The notes under the pieces were generated by a model. The model ran no database searches. It was not told the DNA's origin and saw nothing but the letters and a program-made list of their open reading frames with translations. DNA of 64,000 nucleotides from Streptomyces sp. DH12 (GTDB lineage: Bacteria; Actinomycetota; Actinomycetes; Streptomycetales; Streptomycetaceae): the NCBI RefSeq assembly GCF_020873895.1, contig NZ_JAHWGT010000040.1, positions 1 through 64,000 of the forward strand, given 5' to 3'. Numbering within the stretch: the stretch's first letter is position 1; each line of letters begins with the position of its first letter. This document shows, in pieces, positions 42,793 to 52,658 of this stretch. The position numbers were made by a program, and so were the translations under genes.

Positions 42793-42879
42793 ATGCCCGG
42801 CTGCGTTCCCCCCGACACGTCGAGAACCCCGAGCCCCGGCTCGCGGACCCGTGACCGATCCGGCTCGCCGGGCTGCTGA
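42793..42879 (+). CDS. Possible 28-codon leader ORF between riboswitch and cobD
   Basis: ATG at 42793, with TGAGGA upstream, opens a 28-residue frame MPGCVPPDTSRTPSPG... ending TGC-TGA at 42879, four bases before the preferred cobD ATG at 42884. It is the first start codon after the riboswitch and has the best ribosome binding site there, while cobD has none, so cobD may be translated by coupling to it. Expression is not shown. Confidence 0.4.
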   Translation: MPGCVPPDTSRTPSPGSRTRDRSGSPGC

Positions 42880-42883
42880 CCCG

Positions 42884-43843
42884 ATGCGCAGCGATCGTGT
42901 CTACGCCTGCGGTGCCACCGCCGGAATGCTGGCGGACCTCCTCCTCGGCGACCCGCGCCGCGGCCACCCCGTCGCCGCCTTCGGGCGGGCCGCCGGCGCC
43001 GTCGAACGCGTCCTGTGGCGCGACCACCGCGGCTGGGGCGCCCTCCACACCGCCGTCTGCGCCGGCGGCGCCGCGGCGGGTGCGGCGCTCGCCGCGCGTG
43101 CCGTGCGCGGGCACGGCCCCGCGGCCGTCGCGCTGACCGCCGCCACCGTCTGGTCCGTCGTCGGCGGCACCTCCCTGGGCCGCGAGGCCCGGGCGGTCGC
43201 CGGCGCCCTGGCCGCCGGCGACCTGGAGGTGGCCCGCGAGCGGCTGCCGCACCTGTGCGGCCGCGACCCGCAGGCACTGGACGGGCCCGGCGTCGCCCGC
43301 GCCGTCGTGGAGTCCGTCGCGGAGAACACCTCCGACGCGGTGGTCGGCGCCCTCGTGTGGGGCGCCCTGGGCGGTGTGCCGGGCCTCGTGGCGTTCCGCG
43401 CCGCGAACACCCTGGACGCGATGGTCGGCCACCGGTCGCCGCGCCACCGCCGGTTCGGCTGGGCGTCGGCGCGCCTCGACGACGTCGCCGGCTACCCCGG
43501 CGCCCGGCTCACGGCGGCGCTCGCCGTCGTCGCCGGCGGCGACCGGCGCGGCGCCGTGCGCGCCTGGCGCGCCGACGCGCACCGCCACCCGTCGCCCAAC
43601 GCGGGCCCGGTCGAGGCGGCGTTCGCGGGGGCGCTGGGCGTACGGCTGGGCGGCAGCCTCTCCTACGGGGGGCGGGTCGAGCACCGGCCGGTCCTCAACG
43701 GTGAGGGGCGGGCCGTCGAGGTGGCGGACGTCGAGCGGGCGGTGCGGCTCTCGCGCCGGGTCGGCCTGCTGGCCCTCGCGGTCTGCGCGGGCGGGCGGAC
43801 GGCGTACGGAGCGCTGCGGCGGCGGAAGGGCGGTCGGTCGTGA
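42884..43843 (+). CDS. cobD: Adenosylcobinamide-phosphate synthase
   Basis: 319 residues, CbiB/CobD family membrane protein joining adenosylcobyric acid to the aminopropanol(-phosphate) arm. Family sequence: [60 protein letters not shown], and [20 protein letters not shown]. About four to five transmembrane helices. A GTG at 42851 gives 11 more residues; 42884 was preferred because the family starts at MRxDRVYA-like sequence. The stop overlaps the cobQ GTG by four bases. Confidence 0.9.
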   Translation: MRSDRVYACGATAGMLADLLLGDPRRGHPVAAFGRAAGAVERVLWRDHRGWGALHTAVCAGGAAAGAALAARAVRGHGPAAVALTAATVWSVVGGTSLGREARAVAGALAAGDLEVARERLPHLCGRDPQALDGPGVARAVVESVAENTSDAVVGALVWGALGGVPGLVAFRAANTLDAMVGHRSPRHRRFGWASARLDDVAGYPGARLTAALAVVAGGDRRGAVRAWRADAHRHPSPNAGPVEAAFAGALGVRLGGSLSYGGRVEHRPVLNGEGRAVEVADVERAVRLSRRVGLLALAVCAGGRTAYGALRRRKGGRS

Positions 43844-45348
43844 GGGGTGGGGGGCTGCTCGTCGCGGGGACGACCTCCGACGCGGGCAAGAGCGTGGTGA
43901 CGGCCGGCATCTGCCGCTGGCTGGTCCGGCAGGGGCTGCGGGTCGCGCCGTTCAAGGGGCAGAACATGTCCCTCAACTCCTTCGTGACGCGCGGCGGCGC
44001 GGAGATCGGCCGGGCGCAGGCCATGCAGGCGCAGGCCGCGCGCGTCGAGCCGAGCGCGCTGATGAACCCGGTGCTGCTCAAGCCCGGCAGCGACCGGTCG
44101 AGCCAGGTGGTGCTGATGGGCAGGCCCGTCGGCGAACTGAGCGCGCGGGGCTACCACGGCGGGCGGCAGCAGGCGCTGCTCGGCACCGTGCTGGAGTGCC
44201 TGGAGGAGCTGCGGGCCACCCACGACGCGGTGATCTGCGAGGGCGCGGGCAGCCCGGCCGAGATCAACCTCCGGCGCAACGACATCGTCAACATGGGCGT
44301 CGCCCGCGCCGCCCGCCTCCCCGTCGTCGTGGTCGGCGACATCGACCGCGGCGGGGTGTTCGCCCAGTTCTTCGGGACGACGGCGCTGCTCTCCCCCGAG
44401 GACCAGGAGCTGGTCGCGGGGTACCTCGTGAACAAGTTCCGCGGTGACGTGACGCTGCTGGAGCCGGGGCTGGACATGCTGTACGGCCTGACGGGGCGGC
44501 GCACCTTCGGCGTCCTGCCGTACGCGCACGGGCTCGGCATCGACGAGGAGGACGGGCTGCGCGTCTCGCTGCGCGGCGCGGTGCGCGAGTCGGTGGTGGC
44601 GCCGCCGGTCGGGGAGGACGTGCTGCGGGTCGCGGTCTGCGCCGTCCCGCTGATGTCGAACTTCACCGACGTGGACGCGCTCGCGGCCGAACCGGGCGTC
44701 GTGGTCCGGTTCGTGGACCGGCCCGAGGAGCTCGTCGACGCGGACCTGGTCGTGGTGCCCGGTACGCGCGGCACGGTCCGGGCGCTGGCGTGGCTGCGCG
44801 AGCGGGGCCTGGCCGACGCGCTGGTGCGGCGCGCCGCCGAGGGCAGGCCGGTGCTCGGCGTGTGCGGCGGCTTCCAAATGCTGGGCGAGCGCATCGAGGA
44901 CGAGGTCGAGTCCCGGGCCGGCGCGGTCGACGGGCTCGGCCTGCTGCCCGTGCGGGTGCGGTTCGCGGTGGAGAAGACCCTGGCGCGGCCGTCCGGGGAG
45001 GCCCTCGGCGAGCCCGTCGAGGGGTACGAGATCCACCACGGCGTCGCCGACGTGCGCGGCGGGGAGGCGTTCCTGGACGGTTGCCGGGTGGGCGCCGTGT
45101 GGGGCACCCACTGGCACGGGTCGCTGGAGGGCGACGGCTTCCGCCGGGCGTTCCTGCGGGAGGTCGCCCGCGCCGCGGGGCGGCGTTTCGTCCCCGCGCC
45201 CGACACCTCCTTCGCGGCGCTCCGCGAGGAGCAGCTCGACCGGCTCGGCGACCTGATCGAGGAGCACGCGGACACGGACGCGCTGCTGAAGCTGATCGAG
45301 TCGGGCCCTCCGGGCGGCCTGCCGTTCGTCGCGCCGGGGGCACCGTGA
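43840..45348 (+). CDS. cobQ: Cobyric acid synthase (amidating b, d, e, g side chains)
   Basis: 502 residues. The N-terminal synthetase domain begins [20 protein letters not shown] (P-loop) and continues [33 protein letters not shown] and [15 protein letters not shown]. The C-terminal class I glutamine amidotransferase has the nucleophile Cys in [18 protein letters not shown] and the His in [18 protein letters not shown]. It adds four amides to adenosylcobyrinic acid a,c-diamide. Overlaps cobD and the next gene's possible GTG. Confidence 0.96.
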   Translation: MRGGGLLVAGTTSDAGKSVVTAGICRWLVRQGLRVAPFKGQNMSLNSFVTRGGAEIGRAQAMQAQAARVEPSALMNPVLLKPGSDRSSQVVLMGRPVGELSARGYHGGRQQALLGTVLECLEELRATHDAVICEGAGSPAEINLRRNDIVNMGVARAARLPVVVVGDIDRGGVFAQFFGTTALLSPEDQELVAGYLVNKFRGDVTLLEPGLDMLYGLTGRRTFGVLPYAHGLGIDEEDGLRVSLRGAVRESVVAPPVGEDVLRVAVCAVPLMSNFTDVDALAAEPGVVVRFVDRPEELVDADLVVVPGTRGTVRALAWLRERGLADALVRRAAEGRPVLGVCGGFQMLGERIEDEVESRAGAVDGLGLLPVRVRFAVEKTLARPSGEALGEPVEGYEIHHGVADVRGGEAFLDGCRVGAVWGTHWHGSLEGDGFRRAFLREVARAAGRRFVPAPDTSFAALREEQLDRLGDLIEEHADTDALLKLIESGPPGGLPFVAPGAP

Positions 45349-45404
45349 CCGGCCCCGCGGACCCGCCCGCCGCCCGTACGTCCCTCGAAAGGGGTCTTTC
45401 GCCC

Positions 45405-47501
45405 ATGGCTTCGGTTCCCTACCCGTTCACCGCCGTCGTCGGAATGGACGACATGCGGCTGAGCCTGCTGCTCAACGCCGTCTCACCGGCCATCGGCGGC
45501 GTCCTGGTGCGCGGTGAGAAGGGCACCGCCAAGTCCACGGTGGTGCGCGGCCTCACGGCGCTGCTGCCCGACATCGACGTGGTGGCCGGCTGCCGCTTCT
45601 CCTGCCACCCGCAGGCACCCGACCCGCACTGCCCCGACGGCCCGCACGAGCCGGGCACGGGGGCGACGCGCCCGACCCGCATGGTCGAACTGCCCGTCGG
45701 CGCCTCGGAGGACCGGCTCGTCGGCTCCCTCGACATCGAACGCGCCCTGGCCGACGGGGTGAAGGCCTTCGAGCCGGGACTGCTCGCCCAGGCCCACCGG
45801 GGCATCCTCTACGTCGACGAGGTCAACCTCCTCAGCGACCACCTGATCGACCACCTGCTGGACGCGGCGGCCATGGGCGCCTCCCACGTGGAGCGCGAGG
45901 GCGTGTCCGTGCGGCACGCCGCGCGGTTCCTGCTGGTGGGCACGATGAACCCGGAGGAGGGCGAGCTGCGGCCGCAGCTGCTCGACCGGTTCGGGCTCAC
46001 CGTGGAGGTCGCCGCCTCGCGCGACCCGAAGCTGCGGGTGGAGGTCGTGCGGCGGCGCCTCGCCCACGACGACGACCCGGCCGGCTTCGCGGCGCGCTGG
46101 GCGGGCGAGGAGTCGGCGCTGCGGGAGCGGATCACCGCCGCGCGGGCGCTGCTGCCGCGGGTGCGGCTCGGTGACGACGCGCTGCGCCGGATCGCCGCCA
46201 CGTGCGCCGCGTTCGAGGTCGACGGGATGCGCGCGGACATCGTCATGGCGCGGACCGCGACGGCGCTCGCCGCGTGGGCCGGTCGGGAGGACGTGACGGT
46301 CGACGACGTGCGGCAGGCCGCGCTGCTGGCGCTGCCGCACCGGCGCCGGCGCAACCCCTTCGACGCGCCGGGGCTCGACGAGGAGAAGCTGGACCGGACG
46401 CTGGAGGAGGCCGGCGGGGACGACGAGCCCGACCCGGAGCCGCAGGGCCCCGACGACGGCGGTCCCGACGGGGGCGGAGACGGCGGCCCCGGCGGGGGCG
46501 GCCGTCCGGACGGCGGGGTGCCGCCGCAGCCGCAGGGGCCGCGGGAGGAAGCCGGCGAGGAGCCCTCCGCCGAGCGGCCCGAGCCGGACGGGGCGCCCGA
46601 GAGCGACGGGACGCCCGAGCCCCAGGCGCAGCCCCAGCCCTCCGCGGGCGCGGGGCCGGCCGCGGAGCAGGCGCCGGTGAAGGCCGCCGAGCCGTACCGT
46701 ACGCGGACGTTGACCGTCCCCGGCCTCGGGGACGGCGCCGCGGGCCGGCGCTCCCGGGCGCGTACCGAGCACGGCCGCACCACCGGGTCGCGCCGGCCGC
46801 GGGGCGCCCTGACCAAGCTGCACCTGGCGGCGACCGTCCGGGCGGCGGCGCCGCACCAGCGGGCGCGCGGCCGGTCCGGCCCCGGGCTGGTCGTCCACCG
46901 CGACGACCTGCGGCAGGCCGTACGTGAGGGGCGCGAGGGGAACCTGGTGCTCTTCGTGGTGGACGCGTCCGGCTCGATGGCGGCGCGGCAGCGCATGGGC
47001 GCGGTCAAGGGTGCCGTGCTGTCGCTGCTGCTCGACGCCTACCAGCGGCGCGACAAGGTGGGCCTGGTGACGTTCCGGGGCCGCGACGCGGAGCTGGCGC
47101 TGCCGCCCACGTCGTCCGTGGACGCGGCGGCGGCCCGCCTTCAGACGCTGCCGACGGGGGGCCGCACGCCGCTGGCGGCGGGGCTGCTGAAGGCACGCGA
47201 GGTCCTGCGTGTGGAGCGGCTGCGCGACCCCGCGCGGCGCCCGCTGCTCGTCGTCGTCACCGACGGGCGGGCGACCGGCGGGCCGGAGCCGCTGCGGCTC
47301 GCCGGTCGGGCCGCGGCACTGCACGCGGCGGAGGGTACGGCGGCGGTCGTCGTGGACTGCGAGACGGGGCCCGTGCGGCTCGGTCTGGCCGCGGAGCTGG
47401 CCCACGGCCTCGGCGGCGACGTCGTGGCCCTGGACGAGCTGCGCGCGGACGCGATCGCCGGACTGGTCAGGGATGTTCGTACTACGAGGAGGGCCGCTTG
47501 A
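45405..47501 (+). CDS. Fused Mg/Co-chelatase ATPase (ChlI-ChlD type) for cobalamin
   Basis: 698 residues. N-terminal AAA+ ChlI-like domain: Walker [16 protein letters not shown], Walker [21 protein letters not shown], sensor [20 protein letters not shown], with a Cys pair in [16 protein letters not shown]. Residues about 340-440 are an Asp/Gly/Pro-rich linker. The C-terminal von Willebrand A domain has [14 protein letters not shown] (MIDAS DxSxS) and TDGRATGG. Such I-D fusions drive cobalt insertion with CobN in the aerobic route. A GTG at 45345 overlapping the cobQ stop (GTGA) would add 20 residues. The hairpin CGAAAG-GGGT-CTTTCG stands just before the ATG. Confidence 0.88.
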   Translation: MASVPYPFTAVVGMDDMRLSLLLNAVSPAIGGVLVRGEKGTAKSTVVRGLTALLPDIDVVAGCRFSCHPQAPDPHCPDGPHEPGTGATRPTRMVELPVGASEDRLVGSLDIERALADGVKAFEPGLLAQAHRGILYVDEVNLLSDHLIDHLLDAAAMGASHVEREGVSVRHAARFLLVGTMNPEEGELRPQLLDRFGLTVEVAASRDPKLRVEVVRRRLAHDDDPAGFAARWAGEESALRERITAARALLPRVRLGDDALRRIAATCAAFEVDGMRADIVMARTATALAAWAGREDVTVDDVRQAALLALPHRRRRNPFDAPGLDEEKLDRTLEEAGGDDEPDPEPQGPDDGGPDGGGDGGPGGGGRPDGGVPPQPQGPREEAGEEPSAERPEPDGAPESDGTPEPQAQPQPSAGAGPAAEQAPVKAAEPYRTRTLTVPGLGDGAAGRRSRARTEHGRTTGSRRPRGALTKLHLAATVRAAAPHQRARGRSGPGLVVHRDDLRQAVREGREGNLVLFVVDASGSMAARQRMGAVKGAVLSLLLDAYQRRDKVGLVTFRGRDAELALPPTSSVDAAAARLQTLPTGGRTPLAAGLLKAREVLRVERLRDPARRPLLVVVTDGRATGGPEPLRLAGRAAALHAAEGTAAVVVDCETGPVRLGLAAELAHGLGGDVVALDELRADAIAGLVRDVRTTRRAA

Positions 47502-48109
47502 TGCCGCAGGGACAGCCGGACGTCGTACCGAACGACGGACTCACCACCCGCCAGCGCCGCAACCGACCGCTGGTGATGGTCCACACGGGCGTGGGCAAGG
47601 GCAAGTCGACCGCCGCCTTCGGGATGGCGCTGCGCGCCTGGAACCAGGGCTGGCCGGTCGGGGTGTTCCAGTTCGTCAAGTCCGCGAAGTGGAAGGTCGG
47701 CGAGGAGAACGCGCTCAAGGCGCTCGGCGCGACGGGTGAGGGCGGCACCGTCGACTGGCACAAGATGGGCGAGGGCTGGTCGTGGATCCAGCGCGACCCC
47801 AAGGAGGGCGAGCAGTCCCACGAGGACAAGGGCCGCGAGGGCTGGGAGCACATCAAGCGCTGCCTGGCCGAGGAGAGGTACCGGTTCTACGTCCTCGACG
47901 AGTTCGCCTACCTCCTGCACTGGGGCTGGGTGGACACGGAGGAGGTCATCCGGGTGCTGCGCGACCGCCCGGGGCAGCAGCACGTGGTGATCACCGGCCG
48001 CAACGCGCCGGCGGAGCTGTGCGAGTTCGCCGACCTGGTGACCGACATGTCCAAGGTCAAGCACCCGATGGACGCCGGTCAGAAGGGCCAGCGGGGCATC
48101 GAGTGGTAG
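47501..48109 (+). CDS. cobO: Cob(I)yrinic acid a,c-diamide adenosyltransferase
   Basis: 202 residues, CobA/CobO family. P-loop VHTGVGKGKSTAAFGMALRA (about residues 25-44), QGWPVGVFQFVKSAKWKVGE, and RFYVLDEFAYLLHWGWVDTE. It transfers the adenosyl group from ATP to Co(I) corrinoid. The ATG overlaps the previous stop by one base (TGATG) and GAGGAGGG precedes it at good spacing. A TTG directly before it is not needed. Confidence 0.95.
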   Translation: MPQGQPDVVPNDGLTTRQRRNRPLVMVHTGVGKGKSTAAFGMALRAWNQGWPVGVFQFVKSAKWKVGEENALKALGATGEGGTVDWHKMGEGWSWIQRDPKEGEQSHEDKGREGWEHIKRCLAEERYRFYVLDEFAYLLHWGWVDTEEVIRVLRDRPGQQHVVITGRNAPAELCEFADLVTDMSKVKHPMDAGQKGQRGIEW

Positions 48110-49473
48110 CACGTCTCGTCATCGCCGCGCCCTCCTCGGGCGCGGGCAAGACCACGGTCGCGACCGGCCTGATGGCCGCGTTCGCCGGCCGTGGTCTCGC
48201 GGTGTCGCCGCACAAGGTCGGCCCGGACTACATCGACCCCGGCTACCACGCCCTGGCGACGGGCCGGCCGGGCCGCAACCTCGACGCGTTCATGTGCGGG
48301 ACCGAGCTGGTCGCGCCGCTCTTCGCGCACGGCGCGCGCGGCTGCGACCTGGCGGTCGTCGAGGGGGTGATGGGGCTGTACGACGGCGCCGCCGACCAGG
48401 GCGAGCTGGCGTCGACGGCGCAGGTGGCGAAGGTGCTGAAGGCGCCGGTGGTGCTGGTCGTGGACGCCTCGTCGCAGTCCCGGTCGGTCGCCGCGCTGGT
48501 CCACGGGTTCGCGTCGTGGGACCCGGAGGTGCGGATCGGCGGGGTGATCCTCAACAAGGTCGCCACCGACCGCCACGAGCACCTGCTGCGGGAGGCGCTC
48601 GGCGGGTCGGGGGTGCCCGTGCTCGGCGTGCTGCGGCGGGCGCCCGCCGTGTCGACGCCGTCGCGGCACCTGGGGCTGGTACCGGTCGCCGAGCGGCACA
48701 CGGAGGCGTTGGACGCCGTGCGGGCGCAGGCGGAGCAGATCCGTTCGGGGTGCGACCTGGACGCGCTGCTGGCGCTGGCGCGCAGCGCGCCGGAGCTGCA
48801 CACCGCCGCGTGGTCCCCCGAGGCCGCCCTGGCGGCGGGGTCCCCCGCGCCGGACGGGCTGTCACCGGGTGATCGGCCGGTGGTGGCCGTGGCGGGCGGC
48901 GCGGCATTCACCTTCTCGTACGCCGAGCACGCCGAGTTGCTGCGCGCGGCGGGGGCCGATGTGGTGGCCTTCGACCCGCTGCGGGACGAGAAGCTGCCGG
49001 AGGGGACGCGCGGCCTGGTCGTCGGCGGCGGCTTCCCCGAGGTGTACGCGCCGGAGCTGGCGGCGAACGAGGCGCTGCGCGACGCGGTCGCCGCGCTGGC
49101 CCGCTCGGGCGCGCCGGTCGCCGCGGAGTGCGCCGGGCTGCTGTACCTGGCGCGGTCGCTCGACGGGCGGCCGATGTGCGGGGTGCTGGAGGCGGACGCG
49201 CGCATGACGCAGCGGCTGACGCTGGGCTACCGGGACGCGGTGGCGCTGAGCGACAGCCCCCTGGCGGCGGTCGGGACGCGGCTGCGGGGCCACGAGTTCC
49301 ACCGCACGGTCATCGAGCCGGGCGCGGGCGCGGCGCCCGCGTGGGGGCTGCGGCAGCCGGAGCGGCGCGTCGAGGGCTTCGTCCGGGACGGTGTCCACGC
49401 CAGTTACGTGCACACGCACTGGGCGGCGGTGCCGGGGACGGCGCGGCGGTTCGTGGAGCACTGCCGGCCGTGA
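48103..49473 (+). CDS. cobB: Cobyrinic acid a,c-diamide synthase
   Basis: 456 residues. The N-terminal ATP domain has VIAAPSSGAGKTTVATGLMA, KVGPDYIDPGYHALATGRPG and VEGVMGLYDGA; the C-terminal amidotransferase has the Cys in AAECAGLLYLARSL and the His in RGHEFHRTVIEPG. It amidates the a and c side chains with glutamine. A GTG at 48103 overlaps the cobO end by seven bases and gives VVARLVIAAP, the family N terminus. Confidence 0.93.
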   Translation: MVARLVIAAPSSGAGKTTVATGLMAAFAGRGLAVSPHKVGPDYIDPGYHALATGRPGRNLDAFMCGTELVAPLFAHGARGCDLAVVEGVMGLYDGAADQGELASTAQVAKVLKAPVVLVVDASSQSRSVAALVHGFASWDPEVRIGGVILNKVATDRHEHLLREALGGSGVPVLGVLRRAPAVSTPSRHLGLVPVAERHTEALDAVRAQAEQIRSGCDLDALLALARSAPELHTAAWSPEAALAAGSPAPDGLSPGDRPVVAVAGGAAFTFSYAEHAELLRAAGADVVAFDPLRDEKLPEGTRGLVVGGGFPEVYAPELAANEALRDAVAALARSGAPVAAECAGLLYLARSLDGRPMCGVLEADARMTQRLTLGYRDAVALSDSPLAAVGTRLRGHEFHRTVIEPGAGAAPAWGLRQPERRVEGFVRDGVHASYVHTHWAAVPGTARRFVEHCRP

Positions 49474-49940
49474 CGCTGGTGGTGGGCGTGGGCGCCCGGC
49501 GGGGGGTGACCTCGGACGAGGTGTGCGCGCTGGTGCTGGCGGTGCTCCGGGAGGCGGGGCGGCGGCCGGAGGAGGTCGCGGCGCTGGCGACGGTGGAGGC
49601 GAAGGCGGACGAGCCGGGGCTCCTGGCGGCGGCGGCGCGGCTCGGGCTGGCGCTGCGGGCCCGCCCGGCGGCCGAGTTGGCTTCGGTCGCCGTACCGCAC
49701 CCGTCCGCCGCGGCGCTCGCGGCGACCGGGACGCCGTCGGTGGCGGAGGCCGCGGCGCTGGCCGAGGCGGCCGCCCGCTGGGGCGCGGGCCAACTGCTCG
49801 TGCCGCGGCGGAAGTCGGCGCCGCGGGCGGCGCGTGTGACGTGCGCGGTGGCGGTGGCGCACGGGGACGGGCGGTTGCCCGCCGGAGGGCGCGGGTACAC
49901 CCGTGAGGACGCGGCGTTCGGGTTACGGGCGCGGCGTTGA
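49470..49940 (+). CDS. cobE: CobE/CbiG C-terminal domain protein
   Basis: 156 residues: LVVGVGARRGVTSDEVCALV, then LATVEAKADEPGLLAAAARL and a C-terminal GAGQLLVPRRKSAPRAARVT-like stretch. This is the CbiG C-terminal (CobE) fold thought to help with corrin ring precursors in the aerobic route. GTGA overlap with cobB and TTGA with the next gene. Function of the family is not firmly established. Confidence 0.82.
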   Translation: MTLVVGVGARRGVTSDEVCALVLAVLREAGRRPEEVAALATVEAKADEPGLLAAAARLGLALRARPAAELASVAVPHPSAAALAATGTPSVAEAAALAEAAARWGAGQLLVPRRKSAPRAARVTCAVAVAHGDGRLPAGGRGYTREDAAFGLRARR

Positions 49941-51154
49941 CCGCTGATCCGGCGCCGGATTCCCCGTCCGGCGGTGGAGAGAAGACCGGTGGGCCGCCGA
50001 CGCCGTCGGCCCGCCGACCACCCCCCACTGTCCCCCACCCCCAGCTGGCGGCCATGTATACCCACACAGACAGCGACAGACCGTTCCCCGGCCCCCGCGA
50101 CGCGGACGCGTACGACCTGCGGCACCACGGAGACGTCGAGGTCCGGGACGAGAAACTGACCGATCTCGCGGTCAACGTCCGCGACGACACCCCGCCGGCG
50201 TGGCTGCGCGAGCGCCTCGCCGCGTCCCTCTCCGGCCTGGCCGCCTACCCCGACGGGCGGGCGGCGCGCGCGGCGGTCGCCGAGCGGCACGGTCTGCCGG
50301 CCCGGCGGGTGCTGCTGACGGCGGGAGCGGCGGAGGCGTTCGTGCTGCTGGCGCGGGCGCTGCCGGTGAGCCGGCCGGTCGTCGTCCACCCGCAGTTCAC
50401 GGAGCCGGAGGCGGCGCTGCGGGACGCGGGGCACCGGGTGCGCCGGGTGGTGCTGCGCGAGGAGGAGGGGTTCCGGCTCGATCCGGCGCGCGTCCCCGAG
50501 GACGCCGACCTGGTGGTCGTCGGCAACCCCACGAACCCGACGTCGGTGCTGCATCCGGCCGGGACGATCGCGGCGCTGGCGCGGCCGGGGCGGACCCTGG
50601 TGGTGGACGAGGCGTTCATGGACGCCGTGCCGGGCGAACGGGAGGCGCTGGCCGGGCGTACGGACGTACCGGGCCTGGTGGTGCTGCGCAGCCTCACGAA
50701 GACGTGGGGCCTCGCGGGGCTGCGGATCGGCTACGTGCTGGCGGCGCCGGACACCGTGGCGGCGCTGGAGCGCGTCCAGCCGCTGTGGCCGGTGTCGACG
50801 CCGGCGCTGGTGGCGGCCGAGGCGTGCATGGAGCGCGAGGCGCTGGCCGAGGCGGAGGAGGCGGCCCGGCGGGTCGCGGTGGAGCGGGCCCATCTGCTGG
50901 CCGGGCTGGCGGAGTTCGACGAGGTGCGGGTGGTGGAGGCGGCCGAGGGGCCGTTCGTGCTGATCCGCGTCGAGGGAGCGGACGTCGTCCGGGAGCGGCT
51001 GCGCGACCTGGGCTTCGCCGCGCGGCGGGGCGACACCTTCCCGGGGCTGGGGCCGCAGTGGCTGCGGCTCGCGGTGCGGGACCGGGTGACGACGAACCGC
51101 TTCCTCCAGGCGCTGGACCAGGCCCTGGTGATGGCGGGCTGCGCCCGGAACTGA
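49937..51154 (+). CDS. cobC: CobC-type PLP-dependent enzyme (threonine-phosphate decarboxylase-like)
   Basis: 405 residues from a TTG overlapping the previous stop, or 366 from ATG 50054 (MYTHTDSDRPFPGP). Fold type I aminotransferase: GNPTNPTSVL, LVVDEAFMDAVPGE (Asp binding PLP N1), and the Schiff-base Lys in RSLTKTWGLAGLRIGYVLAA. In Salmonella CobD-type enzymes make the (R)-1-amino-2-propanol phosphate arm; the actinobacterial form is annotated CobC (Rv2231c type). The start is uncertain; the first 39 residues are Pro-rich and of low conservation likelihood. Confidence 0.85.
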   Translation: MTADPAPDSPSGGGEKTGGPPTPSARRPPPTVPHPQLAAMYTHTDSDRPFPGPRDADAYDLRHHGDVEVRDEKLTDLAVNVRDDTPPAWLRERLAASLSGLAAYPDGRAARAAVAERHGLPARRVLLTAGAAEAFVLLARALPVSRPVVVHPQFTEPEAALRDAGHRVRRVVLREEEGFRLDPARVPEDADLVVVGNPTNPTSVLHPAGTIAALARPGRTLVVDEAFMDAVPGEREALAGRTDVPGLVVLRSLTKTWGLAGLRIGYVLAAPDTVAALERVQPLWPVSTPALVAAEACMEREALAEAEEAARRVAVERAHLLAGLAEFDEVRVVEAAEGPFVLIRVEGADVVRERLRDLGFAARRGDTFPGLGPQWLRLAVRDRVTTNRFLQALDQALVMAGCARN

Positions 51155-51161
51155 CGGCGTG

Positions 51162-51197
51162 CGGGGTGTCCTGCCGGTCGGACCGGCGGACACCCCG
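51162..51197 (+). terminator. Terminator of the cobalamin operon
   Basis: CGGGGTGTCC and GGACACCCCG pair, with an inner stem GCCGGTC/GACCGGC and one bulged T. It begins eight bases past the cobC stop. Confidence 0.75.
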
Positions 51198-51281
51198 TCC
51201 CCGGTCCGTCGCGCTGCGGTACGCCTCCCGGGTGCTTCCCCCGGGGGCGTCCGAGGCCGGTGGGTGGGGTCGGGGCCCAGC

Positions 51282-51349
51282 GGGTCACCTCCTCGGGGTC
51301 GGCGGCCTTGACTCCTACGAGAGGTGACCCGGGTGACGCCGCCGACCCC
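51282..51349. repeat. Two interleaved perfect inverted repeats (pseudoknot order)
   Basis: Arms in order: A GGGTCACCTC (51282-51291), B GGGGTCGGCGGC (51295-51306), A' GAGGTGACCC (51321-51330), B' GCCGCCGACCCC (51338-51349). A pairs with A' and B with B', so the helices interlock as in an H-type pseudoknot, or form alternatives. No gene is visible in 51198-51454; this is its only structured element. Confidence 0.7.
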
Positions 51350-51454
51350 TGCGGGGGCGACCCGCCACGGCCCCGCCCGACCGCCGTCGACGGGCGCGGA
51401 CGGGGGGACTGGAAGCCCGGGGAGCCGGGTGTGTGTGGGGGGGAGGCGGTGGGG

Positions 51455-52408
51455 TCAGGGCTGCTCGCGCCTTGCGCGGCGGGCCAGGACGAGAGTGGCC
51501 GCACCGGCGGCGAGCAGGGCGGCCGCCCCGGCGGCGACGTACGGCGTGCGCGAGTCGCCGCCGGTCTCGGCGAGGGCCTCCTTCTCCGGTGCCCCGCCGC
51601 CCGTCTGGGGCTTCAGCCCCTCCGTGGGCCGCTCCGCCGGGGTCGTGGCGGGCGCGGAGGGGGCGGAGGACGCGGGGGGCGTGGTCGGCGCGGTCGGCGT
51701 CTTCGGCCGGGTGCAGGACGCCTCGGCGAGGGTGACCGTGCCGCGGACGTCGGCGACGTCGAGGTCGAGCGGGTCGACGGCGACCTTGAGCTCCAGCGCC
51801 GTGGCGGCGGCCGTGGTGGAGGTGGTGGTACGCCGTGACAGGTCGAGGGTGACCTCGCCGGCCCCGGGGACCTCGACGCTGGTGCGGCCGCCCGCCGTGA
51901 GGGTGACGCGCTTGCCGAGGACGGTGACGGGGCCGAGGACGTTCGCCGCGGCGGTCGGCACCGCGCCGGCCGCGCAGACCGCCTCGGCGGTGACCTGCTC
52001 GACCTCGACGACGGACAGCAGCGGGAGCCCGGGCAGGTGGACCCGGGCGTCGACGAGTCGTACCGAGCCCTCGGCGCGGCGGGCGTCGGCGGTGGCCTTG
52101 GCCGAGGCGACGTCGGCGCGCAGCATCCGCACGGGCCTGCCGCCGTCGACGCCGTCCACCCGCACGCTGAGCGTCGTCCTCTCCGCGGTGGCGGGGGCGC
52201 GCACGTCGTTGAGCGCGGTGTTGACGGGGACCCGTACGCCGCCGTCGAGGAGCGAGACGTCGAGGTCGGCGCGGAGGACGGCGGCGGAGGCGCGGCCCTC
52301 GCCGCCGGTGGTGGCCCGCGCGGCGGGCGCGGCGAGGGCCAGGGGCGCGGCGGTGGCGAGCGCGGTGACGGCGGCGGCCGCGGACCGGCGGAAGGTGGTG
52401 CTGTACAC
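51455..52408 (-). CDS. LAETG-anchored secreted protein (SCO1860 family)
   Basis: 317 residues. Signal peptide: TTFRRSAAAAVTALATAAPL, cleaved near APAARA (about residue 33). The mature body is beta-rich, with VRVPVNTALNDVRAP and VDPLDLDVADVRGTVTLAEA; then a Pro/Thr/Ala wall-spanning stretch (about 220-275), the sortase signal LAETGG, one hydrophobic helix (VAAGAAALLAAGAATLVLA) and RRARREQP. LAxTG is the form used by class E sortases. I recognise the family as SCO1860 type. GTG at 52408, weak GGGGG upstream; an ATG at 52462 is an alternative. Confidence 0.85.
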   Translation of the reverse strand: MYSTTFRRSAAAAVTALATAAPLALAAPAARATTGGEGRASAAVLRADLDVSLLDGGVRVPVNTALNDVRAPATAERTTLSVRVDGVDGGRPVRMLRADVASAKATADARRAEGSVRLVDARVHLPGLPLLSVVEVEQVTAEAVCAAGAVPTAAANVLGPVTVLGKRVTLTAGGRTSVEVPGAGEVTLDLSRRTTTSTTAAATALELKVAVDPLDLDVADVRGTVTLAEASCTRPKTPTAPTTPPASSAPSAPATTPAERPTEGLKPQTGGGAPEKEALAETGGDSRTPYVAAGAAALLAAGAATLVLARRARREQP

Positions 52409-52596
52409 GGGTGGAACCCCCACGGAGGACAGGAGTCGCCGAACACCCGCCCACAGGGACATGTGTGCGGCGGCGACTGGGACACGGGAATCCTGACGCA
52501 CGGAGGGTGAACCGGCGGGTACCTGCCGTGAGTTCACCCCAAAGGGGAGTTTCCGGTCACACATTCGAATAGAGCGCCCCGCCAGCCCCACCCGGA

Positions 52597-52642
52597 TTGC
52601 TTATCGACCAACCGTGTCATAAGTTAGGCCAGCCTTACCTAA
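52597..52642 (+). promoter_or_regulatory. Promoter with overlapping iron box
   Basis: TTGCTT (52597-52602), 17-base spacer, TAAGTT (52620-52625). The 19-base element TTAGGCCAGCCTTACCTAA (52624-52642) agrees with the DmdR/IdeR iron-box consensus TTAGGTTAGGCTAACCTAA at 15 of 19 positions, and covers the -10 end and the expected transcription start. The acylase GTG lies 17 bases further on. Iron-loaded DmdR should repress this operon. Confidence 0.75.
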
Positions 52643-52658
52643 AGAGATCAGGACAAGA

